A stretch of 64,000 nucleotides of DNA from Flavobacterium sp. 140616W15 (GCF_003668995.1 NZ_CP033068.1:4154001-4218000); one strand, 5' to 3'; counted from the stretch's first letter, positions 34,630 through 43,431 are shown. The notes: a model not told the origin generated them from the letters alone. Program-made: numbers and translations.

Positions 34630-34821
34630 TTAAGCAACTTTTTTGATTAAATCAAACATAGGGCAACGGCTACAACGCTTGCTTTCACTCTTTTTGTATT
34701 TTTCACAACAAGAGGATTTACAATTTTCTGCACGTTTAAGCTTTTCAAGGATTTCTTTCTTTTTTTTCTTCTTCTTTTTATCCTTTTTCTTGTCCTTGTC
34801 TTTTACTTTATCTTTTCCCAA
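34630..34821 (-). CDS. Lys-rich small protein with paired cysteines (TTG start)
   Basis: A 63-residue protein. The first 22 residues are almost all Lys and Asp (GKDKVKDKDKKKDKKKKKKK). The rest holds five cysteines in ENCKSSCCEKYK and KRCSRCPMFDL, a possible metal-binding set. No ATG is available; the start is TTG at 34821. It is supported by a -7 element TATATTTG on the minus strand at 34847-34854, about 20 bases upstream, and a terminator just after the stop. The antisense reading is a low-complexity shadow. Function is unknown. Confidence 0.72.
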   Translation of the reverse strand: MGKDKVKDKDKKKDKKKKKKKKEILEKLKRAENCKSSCCEKYKKSESKRCSRCPMFDLIKKVA

Positions 34822-34886
34822 TTTGTATTGAATTATAAAACTGGGACAAATATAAGTTATTTTTATATATTCTAAATAAACTTTAA

Positions 34887-35405
34887 CTATTTAGGATTAA
34901 TTGCAATAGAACTAGTTACCGTTAATTGTTGAATATCTCTGTCAAATAAGTATAAACCACCTTTGTCATCACCAATTAAATTAATTTTGTCCAGGATAGA
35001 TTTAGCAGTCGCTTCTTCTTCAATTTGTTCAGCAACATACCATTGTAAGAAGTTATGAGTCGCATAATCTCTTTCAGAGAAAGTGATATGAACTAATTCG
35101 TTAATAGATTCTGAAACGAAAATTTCATGTTTGTATAGTTCTTCAAACATTTCTTTAAATGTATCGTAGCTTGTTTTTGGAGCTTTAAGATCAGTAATTG
35201 TTGTTGAACCGCCGCGTTCGTTAACATAACGAACTAGTTTTAGCATATGTGCACGTTCTTCATCAGATTGCGTGTACATAAATTCTGCAATACCTTCTAG
35301 GCCATGTGCCTCTGCCCAACAAGCCATTGATAAATAAGTTTGAGAAGATTCTGCTTCTATTCGGATTTGCTTGTTTAGCGCTGTTTCTATATTTTTTGAT
35401 AACAT
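34887..35405 (-). CDS. ftnA: Ferritin (non-heme)
   Basis: A 172-residue bacterial ferritin that stores iron in a 24-subunit shell. The ferroxidase ligands are Glu17 (IRIEAESSQTYL), Glu50 and His53 (SDEERAHMLKLVRYV), with further acidic residues in the second helix pair (WYVAEQIEEEATAKSIL). The length is normal. It oxidises Fe(II) and stores it in the cytoplasm. It is monocistronic. Confidence 0.95.
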   Translation of the reverse strand: MLSKNIETALNKQIRIEAESSQTYLSMACWAEAHGLEGIAEFMYTQSDEERAHMLKLVRYVNERGGSTTITDLKAPKTSYDTFKEMFEELYKHEIFVSESINELVHITFSERDYATHNFLQWYVAEQIEEEATAKSILDKINLIGDDKGGLYLFDRDIQQLTVTSSIAINPK

Positions 35406-35496
35406 AATCGTGAGTTTTTTGTAAAGTTAAAAAAATAATCTAAACCCATTTTTGAAACCCAAAAAGAGCCAACATTTGGATTAATTCTCAATAAAA

Positions 35497-36933
35497 TTAA
35501 GGTTTATCTGCTGGAAAAGATTTCGAAAATACCGCTTTGTTTATGATTGGATTCAGTGATTCTTCAGGAGGAAATCCATCAGTGAATTTTCGCATTACAT
35601 ACTGTTTTGTAGTACTGTCATAATAGCCTAAAATGTAAAAATCTTTAAATTTTAAGGTAGTAGCTAATATAGCTTTTTTATTCTGTTCTAAAAAGAGATT
35701 GATATTGTCAAAGGCATAAGGTTGTTGTTCGAATTTAACAAACTCATTATCTTTATTCAATGTACTTTCAAAAAAGACACTTTCGGCAGATGAGCCAAAG
35801 TCCCAAGTGTACAATTGATCGTTAACAGTATAATATCTTTTTTCAATTTTAGGAACACCACCTAAAGTAACTAATGTATTTTGACTGTTTTTAAAAACAG
35901 ATATGCCTATATCTAAATTGGAGAGACGCTGTAAAAACTTGCTTGTATTTTTTAATTCTCTTGTTCTTTGGTTTTCTCCTTGAACAAGTAGTGGAGAACT
36001 CTTAAAACGAATTGTGTCACTTTTTATGACTTTAAAACTTTTAAGCGTTTCACCAGAGTTATAATTTTTTATATCAAATACAAGTTCATCTTGACTTGCA
36101 TTAACCTGATAAATTTTGTCATTATATAAAAAGGAGTTGCCTAACTTTTTGGGGTTATTTATAACAGATTTTGTAAAGGTTTTTTCGGTAATAGCATTGT
36201 TCTCAAGATTAATATCAAATACCTGCGTCTTGATGGGATTATGATCTAAAGTTAAAATGATATGTTCATCAAACATATAAAGCTTGCTCTTTTTTGAGCT
36301 TTTGAATAAAGGATTATATTCATCCAATTCTATTTTTTCAATAGGATTATCAGTGATGACCTGATTAAAAGATATGCGCTGTGTTTTTCTGTCTTGAAAA
36401 GCATAGGTTGAAAAATCAAAAAGTTTTTCCTCAACGACTCCATTTTTAAAAACATAAACAATTAATTCAGGTGTTGCTAAATCTTTAGTAATGATATAGA
36501 ATAAATTATTTTTCTGAAAAGTTGCTATTATAAATTGACTAGAAATGGGAGAATTATAACTAAGCATCTTATAGGTTTTGCCCTCTAAATAATATTTAAC
36601 AACCAAAATGCTCTTGTAATCATCTGTAGCCCAATATAAAGTAGGGTTTCCGTCTTCGCTAAAACTGTATCCAATTATAGAGTGATTTTCTAAATTGGTA
36701 CGCGGAACAGTAAACTCATTTACTAGAAATAAGGCATTATTGTATTTTAAGATGGTAACATTAGTAGCGTTTGTTGCAAAAACAAAAACATCATGTGTTG
36801 TTGTGTTCTCAACATTCAGGATCATGTTAGACTCATCGTATTTTTTTAAATCTATAGGATATGAATTCAATACAGTTTGACCTATTACTATAGATTTATA
36901 GAAGATAAGAAAGAAGAAGAATGTTTTTTTCAT
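35497..36933 (-). CDS. Secreted protein, paralogue of the pair at 39.7-42.8 kb
   Basis: A 478-residue protein with a signal peptide (MKKTFFFFLIFYKSIVIGQ). The remainder has regularly spaced strands such as HSIIGYSFSEDGNPTLYW and IGISVFKNSQNTLVTLGGV, and a C-terminal FYILGYYDSTTKQYVMRKF. The same elements recur in the two proteins at 39669-41156 and 41319-42755, so the three are paralogues. A beta-propeller-like fold is possible. No known domain is recognised. Location is probably periplasmic or outer-membrane-associated. Confidence 0.75.
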   Translation of the reverse strand: MKKTFFFFLIFYKSIVIGQTVLNSYPIDLKKYDESNMILNVENTTTHDVFVFATNATNVTILKYNNALFLVNEFTVPRTNLENHSIIGYSFSEDGNPTLYWATDDYKSILVVKYYLEGKTYKMLSYNSPISSQFIIATFQKNNLFYIITKDLATPELIVYVFKNGVVEEKLFDFSTYAFQDRKTQRISFNQVITDNPIEKIELDEYNPLFKSSKKSKLYMFDEHIILTLDHNPIKTQVFDINLENNAITEKTFTKSVINNPKKLGNSFLYNDKIYQVNASQDELVFDIKNYNSGETLKSFKVIKSDTIRFKSSPLLVQGENQRTRELKNTSKFLQRLSNLDIGISVFKNSQNTLVTLGGVPKIEKRYYTVNDQLYTWDFGSSAESVFFESTLNKDNEFVKFEQQPYAFDNINLFLEQNKKAILATTLKFKDFYILGYYDSTTKQYVMRKFTDGFPPEESLNPIINKAVFSKSFPADKP

Positions 36934-37041
36934 GTGTTGCTAGCGATAAAATTATTCCAAAATTATCTCTTTATTTTAGGAATAAAAAATTAAAGAGTTA
37001 CCGATATACTGGGTTTATGAGCAGGATTAAAGATATAAAAA

Positions 37042-37072
37042 AAGTCCTTAAGAATGATTTTTTTAAGGACTT
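37042..37072 (-). terminator. Terminator downstream of the CAT-like gene
   Basis: AAGTCCTTAA (37042-37051) and TTAAGGACTT (37063-37072) form a 10-bp stem, followed on the minus strand by TTTTTT. It ends the HAD/CAT-like operon. Confidence 0.8.
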
Positions 37073-37115
37073 GATTTTTAGTACAATCAAAGCTATAGAT
37101 TATAGTATGCTAAGG

Positions 37116-37757
37116 CTAAATAATATCTGTGTTATTCATTAATTCTTGAAAATAATCAACAAATTGTCCTACATGCATAGCATCCATTAAGCCATGATGT
37201 ACATGCACAGACATTGACATGGTTCTTTTTCCAGTTTCAGAAATCATCATTTTCCCAAAAGAAACTTTCGGGCAACTATCAGGAAAACTATAACTTCTGG
37301 CATGAGAAAGGGAAGTAAAATTAATCCAAGGGATTGCCGAAAAATGAATCACATTATCTTCATCAAAAGTTCGGGTAAAAAGACCTGTTGTATTTTGAAT
37401 ACGTTTGATTTCTGTTAATGCAATTTGTTCGAATATTTTAAAATCTGAATCGTATTCGATTAAAGAAAAACCAAAAGTACCATCTTCACGACCAATTGTA
37501 GCCGAACCACCAATAGTATCATGTATCTGTATTTGATCGTCGGCGATTCGATATCTAAAAGGCTCAATAGTATTTATTGCAACTAATGTTTTATGTAGGT
37601 AATAAATAAAAAATGAAGAATTTAATTTCTTGGCATTTTCATAAGCATTCGTACAATCAACGTCAACAGTTACACCAAAAAAAGGTTCATCCATTTGTTT
37701 GAAAAACAGAAAGTGCTCCTTTCTGTTCCAATTTTCCAAATCCAAAAAGGTTTTCAT
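37116..37757 (-). CDS. Chloramphenicol acetyltransferase-like acyltransferase
   Basis: A 213-residue CAT-family protein. The catalytic HxxxD motif is HHGLMDAMHVG, with His188 and Asp192. Classical CAT has DGFHV here, with Gly where this protein has Ala. SFPDSCPKVSFGK matches the conserved core before it, and the length equals that of CAT trimers. Chromosomal homologues often do not confer resistance, so the acyl acceptor is uncertain. Its ATG follows directly on the TAA of the HAD phosphatase gene. Confidence 0.85.
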   Translation of the reverse strand: MKTFLDLENWNRKEHFLFFKQMDEPFFGVTVDVDCTNAYENAKKLNSSFFIYYLHKTLVAINTIEPFRYRIADDQIQIHDTIGGSATIGREDGTFGFSLIEYDSDFKIFEQIALTEIKRIQNTTGLFTRTFDEDNVIHFSAIPWINFTSLSHARSYSFPDSCPKVSFGKMMISETGKRTMSMSVHVHHGLMDAMHVGQFVDYFQELMNNTDII

Positions 37758-38465
37758 TTATATTAATTTGTTTACGACTTCGGTTATTTTTTCAAAAGCA
37801 AAGAAGTTTTCATGTTCTACTTTGTGATTGATTTTTTCATGCTCCCAAGTGGTGTGAAACGGAATATGTACAGCATATCCTCCGATTCCTAAAACAGGTA
37901 AGACATCAGATTTTAATGAATTTCCAATCATTAGGAATTCATCGGCATTGATATCCAAACGCTTTAATAGTTTTTCATAATCAATTTCTTGTTTGTCCGA
38001 CATTACCTCGATATGGTGAAAATAGTGTCCCAAACCAGAACGGTGTAATTTGCTGTGTTGGTCTTTCAAGTCTCCTTTTGTGGCAACAACAAGTTTATAT
38101 TTGCCATGAAGCGCTTGTAAGGTTTCTTCAACACCATCAAGTAAATCGATTGGTTTTTCGAGTAATTCTTTTCCGTATTCAATGATTTTACCAATAGCTT
38201 CAACCGAAATTGTATTATTCGAAATCAGCATGGCAGCCTCAATCATAGAAAGTATATATCCTTTGATTCCGTAACCATATAAAGATAGATTCTGAATTTC
38301 GGTCTTAAATAGCTCTTGTGACAATCCTTGATGTGAAAGATAATCTTCCATCAAGACACAAAATTTTTGTTCCGTTTCTTGAAAATAAGGTTCATTTACA
38401 AATAAAGTATCATCGGCATCAAATGCGATTACTTTTAGTTTTGATATTTTGTCTTTATGTAACAT
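37758..38465 (-). CDS. HAD-family hydrolase
   Basis: A 235-residue phosphatase of the haloacid dehalogenase superfamily. Motif I is FDADDTLF (Asp16 and Asp18), motif II is the Thr in VVATKGD, and motif IV reads FLMIGNSLKSDV. A helical cap of the C1 type lies between motifs I and II. The family cleaves small phosphate esters; the substrate is unknown. It is directly upstream of the CAT-like gene with no gap. Confidence 0.88.
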   Translation of the reverse strand: MLHKDKISKLKVIAFDADDTLFVNEPYFQETEQKFCVLMEDYLSHQGLSQELFKTEIQNLSLYGYGIKGYILSMIEAAMLISNNTISVEAIGKIIEYGKELLEKPIDLLDGVEETLQALHGKYKLVVATKGDLKDQHSKLHRSGLGHYFHHIEVMSDKQEIDYEKLLKRLDINADEFLMIGNSLKSDVLPVLGIGGYAVHIPFHTTWEHEKINHKVEHENFFAFEKITEVVNKLI

Positions 38466-38713
38466 TTAAATTTTGTTTAAAGTTTGAAGTTTTCTCTGTT
38501 TAATTTTTTTGCCACGAAATGATTAAAAAAAATCTGCTCAATCAATCTGCGAGAAAACTTTTCGTTAAAAATTAAAAAAGCTGTTTTTATTTGTGTTTTT
38601 GCTTTAGCGAATACACATCATCCGCATTCTATTTTTTATCATAGATTAATAAATTTAATGATTTAAAAAAGAACTACAAAATCTCTTGAATCTGCGTGAG
38701 ATTTTTTTACGCT
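38466..38713. other. Intergenic region with degenerate repeats
   Basis: About 250 bp without a gene. It contains words of a dispersed intergenic family, such as GCCACGAAATGATT, AATCTGCGAGAAAAC and TTGAATCTGCGTGAGATT. Two of these face each other, so a weak long-range hairpin is possible. Confidence 0.4.
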
Positions 38714-39634
38714 TTATTGAATTTGTTTAATCCTTGTGCGATTTCTCAATCTTAATTTTTTCAACGAAATAGTTTTATCATAAAACGTAATCCTGATTCC
38801 GAATAATAAAATAGCACCTCCAATAAGCATTTGTATTGTAATCTTTTCATCCAGAAATAACCATGCCAGAATAGACGTAAGCACTGCCTGACTTAATAAA
38901 CTTAGCGAAACTCTCGTAGCTCGCATATGTTGTGTGGCATAACTTAAGCAAAGCCAAGCACACAATTGGCATATTACAGCCTGAAGCACCAATACAAACC
39001 AACCAGTATTAGAGAATCCCGTAAAAGGCTCATCTAAAGCGTAACAAAGAATGCCTAAATAAATGCTTGAAGCCAATAGGGCAATTGTCATAAAGGACAA
39101 AACATCAACTTCTGAAAGAACATTTTTACTTACCAATAAATAAATAGAGTATAAGATTCCAGATAATACCGCAAGAAGAAAAGCTTTGTCAAAACTTAGA
39201 TTAATAAAAAACGAGAATCCAACTAATGTAATCATTCCGAACAAGGCTACAGCTGTTCCTATCCAAAAATTGGTCGCAGGTTTTGTTTTTAAAAAGAAAT
39301 AAGAACCAATACCAACCCAAAGTGGAGAAAGATTTGTTAATAAAGAAGCCTGAGTAGCACTCGATTCCTGAATGGCAATATTCCAGACAGCAACATCTGA
39401 TGCAAATAAAACACCGCAAAGCGCAGCCAGAATCACGAATTTAGTATTCGGAATTTTAAAGCTTTTTGTAATAAGTACATAAGGTAGCAACAAGCTTATG
39501 GCAAAAGCCATTCTATAGAAAGCCGAAATTAATCCAGGAGTCAAACGGAGCTTGACCAATATTGGGAAAATCGATATGCAGAGTATTCCACAGATTAAAG
39601 CTAATCTAGGTTTTGTAATTTTCATTTTTGTCAA
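38714..39634 (-). CDS. EamA-family (DMT superfamily) transporter
   Basis: A 306-residue inner-membrane protein with ten hydrophobic helices arranged as two EamA repeats of five. The usual repeat end reads NLSPLWVGIGSYFFLK in the first half and LSLLSQAVLTSILAWLFLDE in the second. Such carriers export amino acids or other small metabolites. The C-terminus is basic (KKLRLRNRTRIKQ). It stands alone between the HAD gene and the secreted paralogues. Confidence 0.9.
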   Translation of the reverse strand: MTKMKITKPRLALICGILCISIFPILVKLRLTPGLISAFYRMAFAISLLLPYVLITKSFKIPNTKFVILAALCGVLFASDVAVWNIAIQESSATQASLLTNLSPLWVGIGSYFFLKTKPATNFWIGTAVALFGMITLVGFSFFINLSFDKAFLLAVLSGILYSIYLLVSKNVLSEVDVLSFMTIALLASSIYLGILCYALDEPFTGFSNTGWFVLVLQAVICQLCAWLCLSYATQHMRATRVSLSLLSQAVLTSILAWLFLDEKITIQMLIGGAILLFGIRITFYDKTISLKKLRLRNRTRIKQIQ

Positions 39635-39668
39635 AATTGTATATTTTAAAATTAGTACTGATTCTTAA

Positions 39669-41156
39669 TCATTCACTAAAACTAAAAATTTGATATTTCT
39701 TGTTCTCTTTGTTATAGTTTCCTAAATACAAGGTGGCATTGAATTTAAAAATAATTAAATCTTTATATAAATCTCTACCAAAAATAGATATACTCTCTAT
39801 AAGTTCTTCATTCTCTTCTAAAAATAATCTGGCTTTTTCAAATGCTGAGATTCCGATTTTATTTTCTAAATGATTAAAATTTGAATCAAACAAACAGTTC
39901 GTATAAACAACATTTTTATCTTTATAAGAAATTAAATTTCCAATAGTATAACTTGATAAAAAATCAAATGACATAGGAGCGACGTTAAAACTACCTCCAA
40001 ATCCAGCACCTATTCCCATTCCTGTCGGTCCTCCTCTATGTACTATTTCTTGTGAACTTCCAATTACCGTATAATATAAACCATTTAGCTTATAACATGA
40101 TATTCCAGGATTAGAGTCGTTGATTTTTCGTATAAATTGTTTTGGTTTTTCAAGAACCTTTTTGTTATGAATACTTTTTATTTCCTGAAAAACATCTGAG
40201 TTTTTAAAAGTAATTTCTTCCTCTCGGGAGGCTATAAACTGATTAATTTTATTCCCATTTTGATCACTTATGGTCAGAAATAGAACTTCGGGATTGGTTT
40301 TGATTTGAATAATTTTATCATCTATTAAGAATGAATTCGACTTAAATATAATAGATCCGTATGCACCTCTGGCTATTGCTGGCTGTTGAATTGATTTTAA
40401 ATTTCCAGTAAAATCATTCAGATTAATTTTTAAGATATCTGTTGAGAAAGCATTATTATCTATTGTAAAAATAATTTCATCATTTTTGTACGTGTAAATT
40501 TTATATTGCTTTGTGCTCAATGCTAAAGAAGGTGGGCTGTCGGTGCTTATATTCTGAATGAAAATATCCGATGACTTTTCTGTTAATGCCGTATATAGGT
40601 TTACTTCATTTGCCAGTTTATTTTTAAATTGCAAATTTGACAAATCGATTGTTTTTGTATTTAGATTTCCATCATTATTAGAAATATAAAATTTTAAAAT
40701 GCTCGTGTTTTTTATAATAGTAATGAGATAAAAGACATTGTTTATGGTAAGTTCTTTAACTATTTTTTCCTTTTTTAATTCGAGATTAATTGAAGTTGTT
40801 TTTGTTTCTTTTTTTGCAAAATTAAAATATTGAGAACTGATTTCTTTTCTGTCTTCCGATGCCCAAAAAATAAAATAATTATCATCCGTTTTACTATAAC
40901 CAATGATATTGCCGTATTTTTTTTCTGGCCTCGAAGTAGTCAAAGAATCTATAATGCTAAATTTTTGATCAAATCTTATAGACGTAACCTTTTCTTTGTC
41001 ATTCAAAAATATAATAACTTCTTTTTCATCCTCATTAACTACTTGAAAAAAGTCTCTTTTCTTTTCTAATTTCAGATCAAATTCCTTTACAATATCTTGC
41101 GAAAAGGAGAATAAACTATTTAAAAATAAAGAGGTGAGGAGTAATTTTTTAATCAT
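39669..41156 (-). CDS. Secreted paralogous protein, downstream copy of a tandem duplication
   Basis: A 495-residue protein with the signal peptide MIKKLLLTSLFLNSLFSFSQ. Its N-terminus and much of its body match the neighbour at 41319-42755 (DRKEISSQ against DYEDVFSQ; ISCYKLNGLYYTVIG against ISCYHIGQSTLVTFG). A Gly-rich insert GPTGMGIGAGFGGSFN lies near residue 385. Function is unknown. The region upstream (41157-41250) is a near copy of that upstream of its neighbour. Confidence 0.75.
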   Translation of the reverse strand: MIKKLLLTSLFLNSLFSFSQDIVKEFDLKLEKKRDFFQVVNEDEKEVIIFLNDKEKVTSIRFDQKFSIIDSLTTSRPEKKYGNIIGYSKTDDNYFIFWASEDRKEISSQYFNFAKKETKTTSINLELKKEKIVKELTINNVFYLITIIKNTSILKFYISNNDGNLNTKTIDLSNLQFKNKLANEVNLYTALTEKSSDIFIQNISTDSPPSLALSTKQYKIYTYKNDEIIFTIDNNAFSTDILKINLNDFTGNLKSIQQPAIARGAYGSIIFKSNSFLIDDKIIQIKTNPEVLFLTISDQNGNKINQFIASREEEITFKNSDVFQEIKSIHNKKVLEKPKQFIRKINDSNPGISCYKLNGLYYTVIGSSQEIVHRGGPTGMGIGAGFGGSFNVAPMSFDFLSSYTIGNLISYKDKNVVYTNCLFDSNFNHLENKIGISAFEKARLFLEENEELIESISIFGRDLYKDLIIFKFNATLYLGNYNKENKKYQIFSFSE

Positions 41157-41318
41157 TTTTAATTTATTGAAGGGTGTTTTTTGTAGGCTAATATCTTGTT
41201 TTTTTCTTAAACATAATTAGTCAAGAACAGTTATTTTTTTTAAATTAAAACGCATGAATCAATTAAGAGATTCATGCGTTTTGTTTTTTAAATTAAATGA
41301 GAAAATTGATATAGATTT
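41157..41318 (-). promoter_or_regulatory. Duplicated promoter and terminator block (copy B)
   Basis: The sequence with GCTAATATCTTGTTTTTT and TAATTAGTCAAGAACAGTT recurs almost unchanged at 42756-42896. It ends in the hairpin AACGCATGAATC/GATTCATGCGTT (41249-41280), which terminates the upstream paralogue. The other copy has a diverged stem (AACGCATGA/TCATGCGTT). Confidence 0.6.
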
Positions 41319-42755
41319 TTAGTCAACAAATTTTCGTATAATATATTCTTTAGTCTTATTATCATAATAGCCTAAATAATAATAGTCAGTTTTAAATAAT
41401 GTTTGCGATGAGACATTATTATTATCATCAAAGAAAGTTCGAATTTTATCAAAAGCTAATGGTTGTAAATCTCCTTTTATATGATTTCCTTGGCTGTCGA
41501 ATAGACTTTCTATTTTAACTACTTTTTTGTTAGAATAGGAATTAAAGCTTTCCATCGTTGGGCTAAAAAATGCAACTCCAGCTAATGCACCAATAAGTCC
41601 AAATTGAGACATTGCGGCTTGCCCACCAGATTGTTGCGATGCAGAGACACCTCCAAAAGTTACTAAAGTACTTTGCCCTATATGATAACAAGAAATTGCA
41701 GTATTCAAATTGTTTATTTTTCGGATAAATTGAGAGCTGTTATCCAGCGTTCTTTTTCCTCCAAAAGCGCCACCTTCCTGATAAAATTCAGAATTTTTAA
41801 AGTCGATAGGATTAATTGCATTGGCTTGGTATTCCTTTATTAGATTGTCGTTTAAGTCCTTTATTGTAAAGTAAAATAACTCAGAAGAGGTTTTTACTTG
41901 ATATAGTTTATTGTCAAAAAAGAATGAGTTTGAATTTAGAAAATGGCGTTCACTAGTTGCTATTGAACGTTTTTTAATCATTTTTTCAGTAGCAACAAAA
42001 TTGATTAAATCAAGAGTAATGACTTGAGTATAATCGATATTGGCATCTAGAGTTATTATGATTTGGTTATTGTCAAAATAACATTTTCTCTTTTTCGCGG
42101 CATCGGTTAATGAAGTTGGATTTTTAACATTGATATTTTGTAATGTAAAAGGAACTTCAAAAGGAAGTAGGTTTTCTTCAAAAACACCATACAAATCTGT
42201 TTTGGTGTAGCCATATCTAAAAAAGCGAAATCCATCTAAATTGATTATTTGTTCTTTATGAGCACCATCTTTATCAAAAATATGGAGCTTAAAATTATTA
42301 CTTTTCTTTATAACGCTTAAAATATAAAAGTTTTCATTTCCACTGAATTTCTGTAAAACCTTTTCATTTTTAAAAATAAGAGAATATTGCTGTGTTACAA
42401 CCTTACGACTAGTGAAGTCATACAATTGAGAAAACACATCTTCATAATCATTTGATGACCAAAATAATCTTGTATTATCATTGCTACTATTATAGCCAAT
42501 CATGTTAGAGTACGCTCTAGTATTTGGTCTTTCGGTAGAAATACTGTCAGCAATTTGCATTTTTTCGTTAAGTCGAATGGCTTTTACCTTTTCTTTATCA
42601 CTAATAAACAATGTAACTTCATTTTTGTCATTATTTATAGTCTGAAAAACATCACGATTCTTTTTCAAGTCAACTAGTGTAGCGCTAACAATTTCCTGTG
42701 AAAAAGAGATCAAACTATTTAAGAACAAAAGGGGGAGGAGTAATTTTTTAATCAT
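41319..42755 (-). CDS. Secreted paralogous protein, upstream copy of a tandem duplication
   Basis: A 478-residue protein with the signal peptide MIKKLLLPLLFLNSLISFSQ, nearly identical to that of the downstream copy. The C-terminus DYYYLGYYDNKTKEYIIRKF matches the third paralogue at 35.5 kb (FYILGYYDSTTKQYVMRKF). A Gly/Ala-rich insert (FGLIGALAGVAFFSP) lies near residue 395 and looks membrane-interactive. No known domain or function is recognised. Confidence 0.75.
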   Translation of the reverse strand: MIKKLLLPLLFLNSLISFSQEIVSATLVDLKKNRDVFQTINNDKNEVTLFISDKEKVKAIRLNEKMQIADSISTERPNTRAYSNMIGYNSSNDNTRLFWSSNDYEDVFSQLYDFTSRKVVTQQYSLIFKNEKVLQKFSGNENFYILSVIKKSNNFKLHIFDKDGAHKEQIINLDGFRFFRYGYTKTDLYGVFEENLLPFEVPFTLQNINVKNPTSLTDAAKKRKCYFDNNQIIITLDANIDYTQVITLDLINFVATEKMIKKRSIATSERHFLNSNSFFFDNKLYQVKTSSELFYFTIKDLNDNLIKEYQANAINPIDFKNSEFYQEGGAFGGKRTLDNSSQFIRKINNLNTAISCYHIGQSTLVTFGGVSASQQSGGQAAMSQFGLIGALAGVAFFSPTMESFNSYSNKKVVKIESLFDSQGNHIKGDLQPLAFDKIRTFFDDNNNVSSQTLFKTDYYYLGYYDNKTKEYIIRKFVD

Positions 42756-42850
42756 TTTTAATTTATTGAGGGGGGGTGTTTTTTGTTGGCTAATATCTTG
42801 CTTTTTTCTTAAACATAATTAGTCAAGAACAGTTATTTTTTTAAAATTAA

Positions 42851-42882
42851 AACGCATGATTCAATAAAGAATTTCATGCGTT
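42851..42882 (-). terminator. Terminator after the 91-residue gene (copy A of the duplicated block)
   Basis: AACGCATGA (42851-42859) pairs with TCATGCGTT (42874-42882). It lies 15 bp after the stop of the 91-residue gene and is the older or younger twin of the hairpin at 41249-41280. Confidence 0.7.
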
Positions 42883-42896
42883 TTGCGTTATTGAAC

Positions 42897-43172
42897 TTAA
42901 GCATTAATAATTGTATCGCAGGCGTCTTGAATTTGTCTATCGGAAAAAGGCTCAAGCGCTTTTGCTAACATTCGACTGGTTTTTATACAACCAATCATTT
43001 TAGTTCTTAAGTCGATGTTGTCACCAATTTCAGTTTCAAGAATAGTCTCAAAGATCTCGGTTAAATACTCAGGTTGGTCTCTAAAATATCCTTCAAGCCA
43101 GAGCTCAGAAAGGAAGTTTGCCACAGATGGCATTACATCATGATGTGATGTGTTTTGATTTTCTTTAGTCAT
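42897..43172 (-). CDS. Small helical protein of unknown function behind a structured leader
   Basis: A 91-residue protein predicted to be almost entirely helical (FLSELWLEGYFRDQPEYLTE; KTSRMLAKALEPFSDRQIQD). It has two cysteines and an acidic middle part, and no signal peptide or membrane segment. I do not recognise a family. What stands out is its leader: 155 nt with a strong branched fold and alternative pairing. This suggests that its expression is controlled at the RNA level. Confidence 0.72.
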   Translation of the reverse strand: MTKENQNTSHHDVMPSVANFLSELWLEGYFRDQPEYLTEIFETILETEIGDNIDLRTKMIGCIKTSRMLAKALEPFSDRQIQDACDTIINA

Positions 43173-43328
43173 ATCGAAAATATTAAACGCACGAAACCCT
43201 CGCTTTAGGTGTGACTAAATATCCAAAGGATAGATTTAGGGCAGTTTCCTGCTCCAGCACCTTGGCGAGGGCCCGCTTATTGTTAACTTTAAATAAATTT
43301 TTATCGAAAGTCCTTTACATATTTAGTC
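43173..43328 (-). promoter_or_regulatory. Structured leader RNA, riboswitch-like, before the 91-residue gene
   Basis: On the minus strand CCCTCGC (43265-43271) pairs with GCGAGGG (43197-43203), and AGGTG (258-262) with CACCT (207-211). Inside are two hairpins: GAGCAG-GAAA-CTGCCC (43239-43254, a GNRA tetraloop) and a 10- to 12-base hairpin with a TTT loop (43215-43239). Together they form a three-way junction. The 5' end, GACTAAATATGTAAAGGA (43311-43328), is complementary at 16 of 18 positions to 43213-43230, an arm of the second hairpin. The two folds exclude each other. Confidence 0.65.
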
Positions 43329-43332
43329 GAGA

Positions 43333-43340
43333 CAAAAATA
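43333..43340 (-). promoter_or_regulatory. -7 element for the structured leader
   Basis: TATTTTTG on the minus strand matches TAnnTTTG. No clear TTG lies at -33. The transcript would begin at about 43328, exactly where the 5' pairing arm begins. Confidence 0.55.
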
Positions 43341-43431
43341 CGATTATAAATTTTGAAATCATATAAAAAAAGAAGAATTATCTTATATTTTTATGTTTCG
43401 CATCTAACATTTCACCTTTCACAAAAAAAGC

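Noticed and set aside
34643-34831. Plus-strand ORF rich in Phe and Ser opposite the Lys-rich gene
   Set aside because: It is the antisense reading of a Lys tract (AAA/AAG gives TTT/CTT); promoter and terminator fit the minus strand.
37116-37757. Acquired chloramphenicol resistance gene
   Set aside because: Composition matches its neighbours, it is coupled to a HAD phosphatase gene, and the HxxxD environment differs (DAMHV for DGFHV); a chromosomal homologue is more likely.
43195-43290. Signal recognition particle RNA, hammerhead ribozyme or a standard riboswitch for the structured leader
   Set aside because: The GGAAGG core of SRP RNA, the CUGAUGA/GAAA core of hammerheads, and the conserved words of TPP, cobalamin, SAM and FMN switches are not present.
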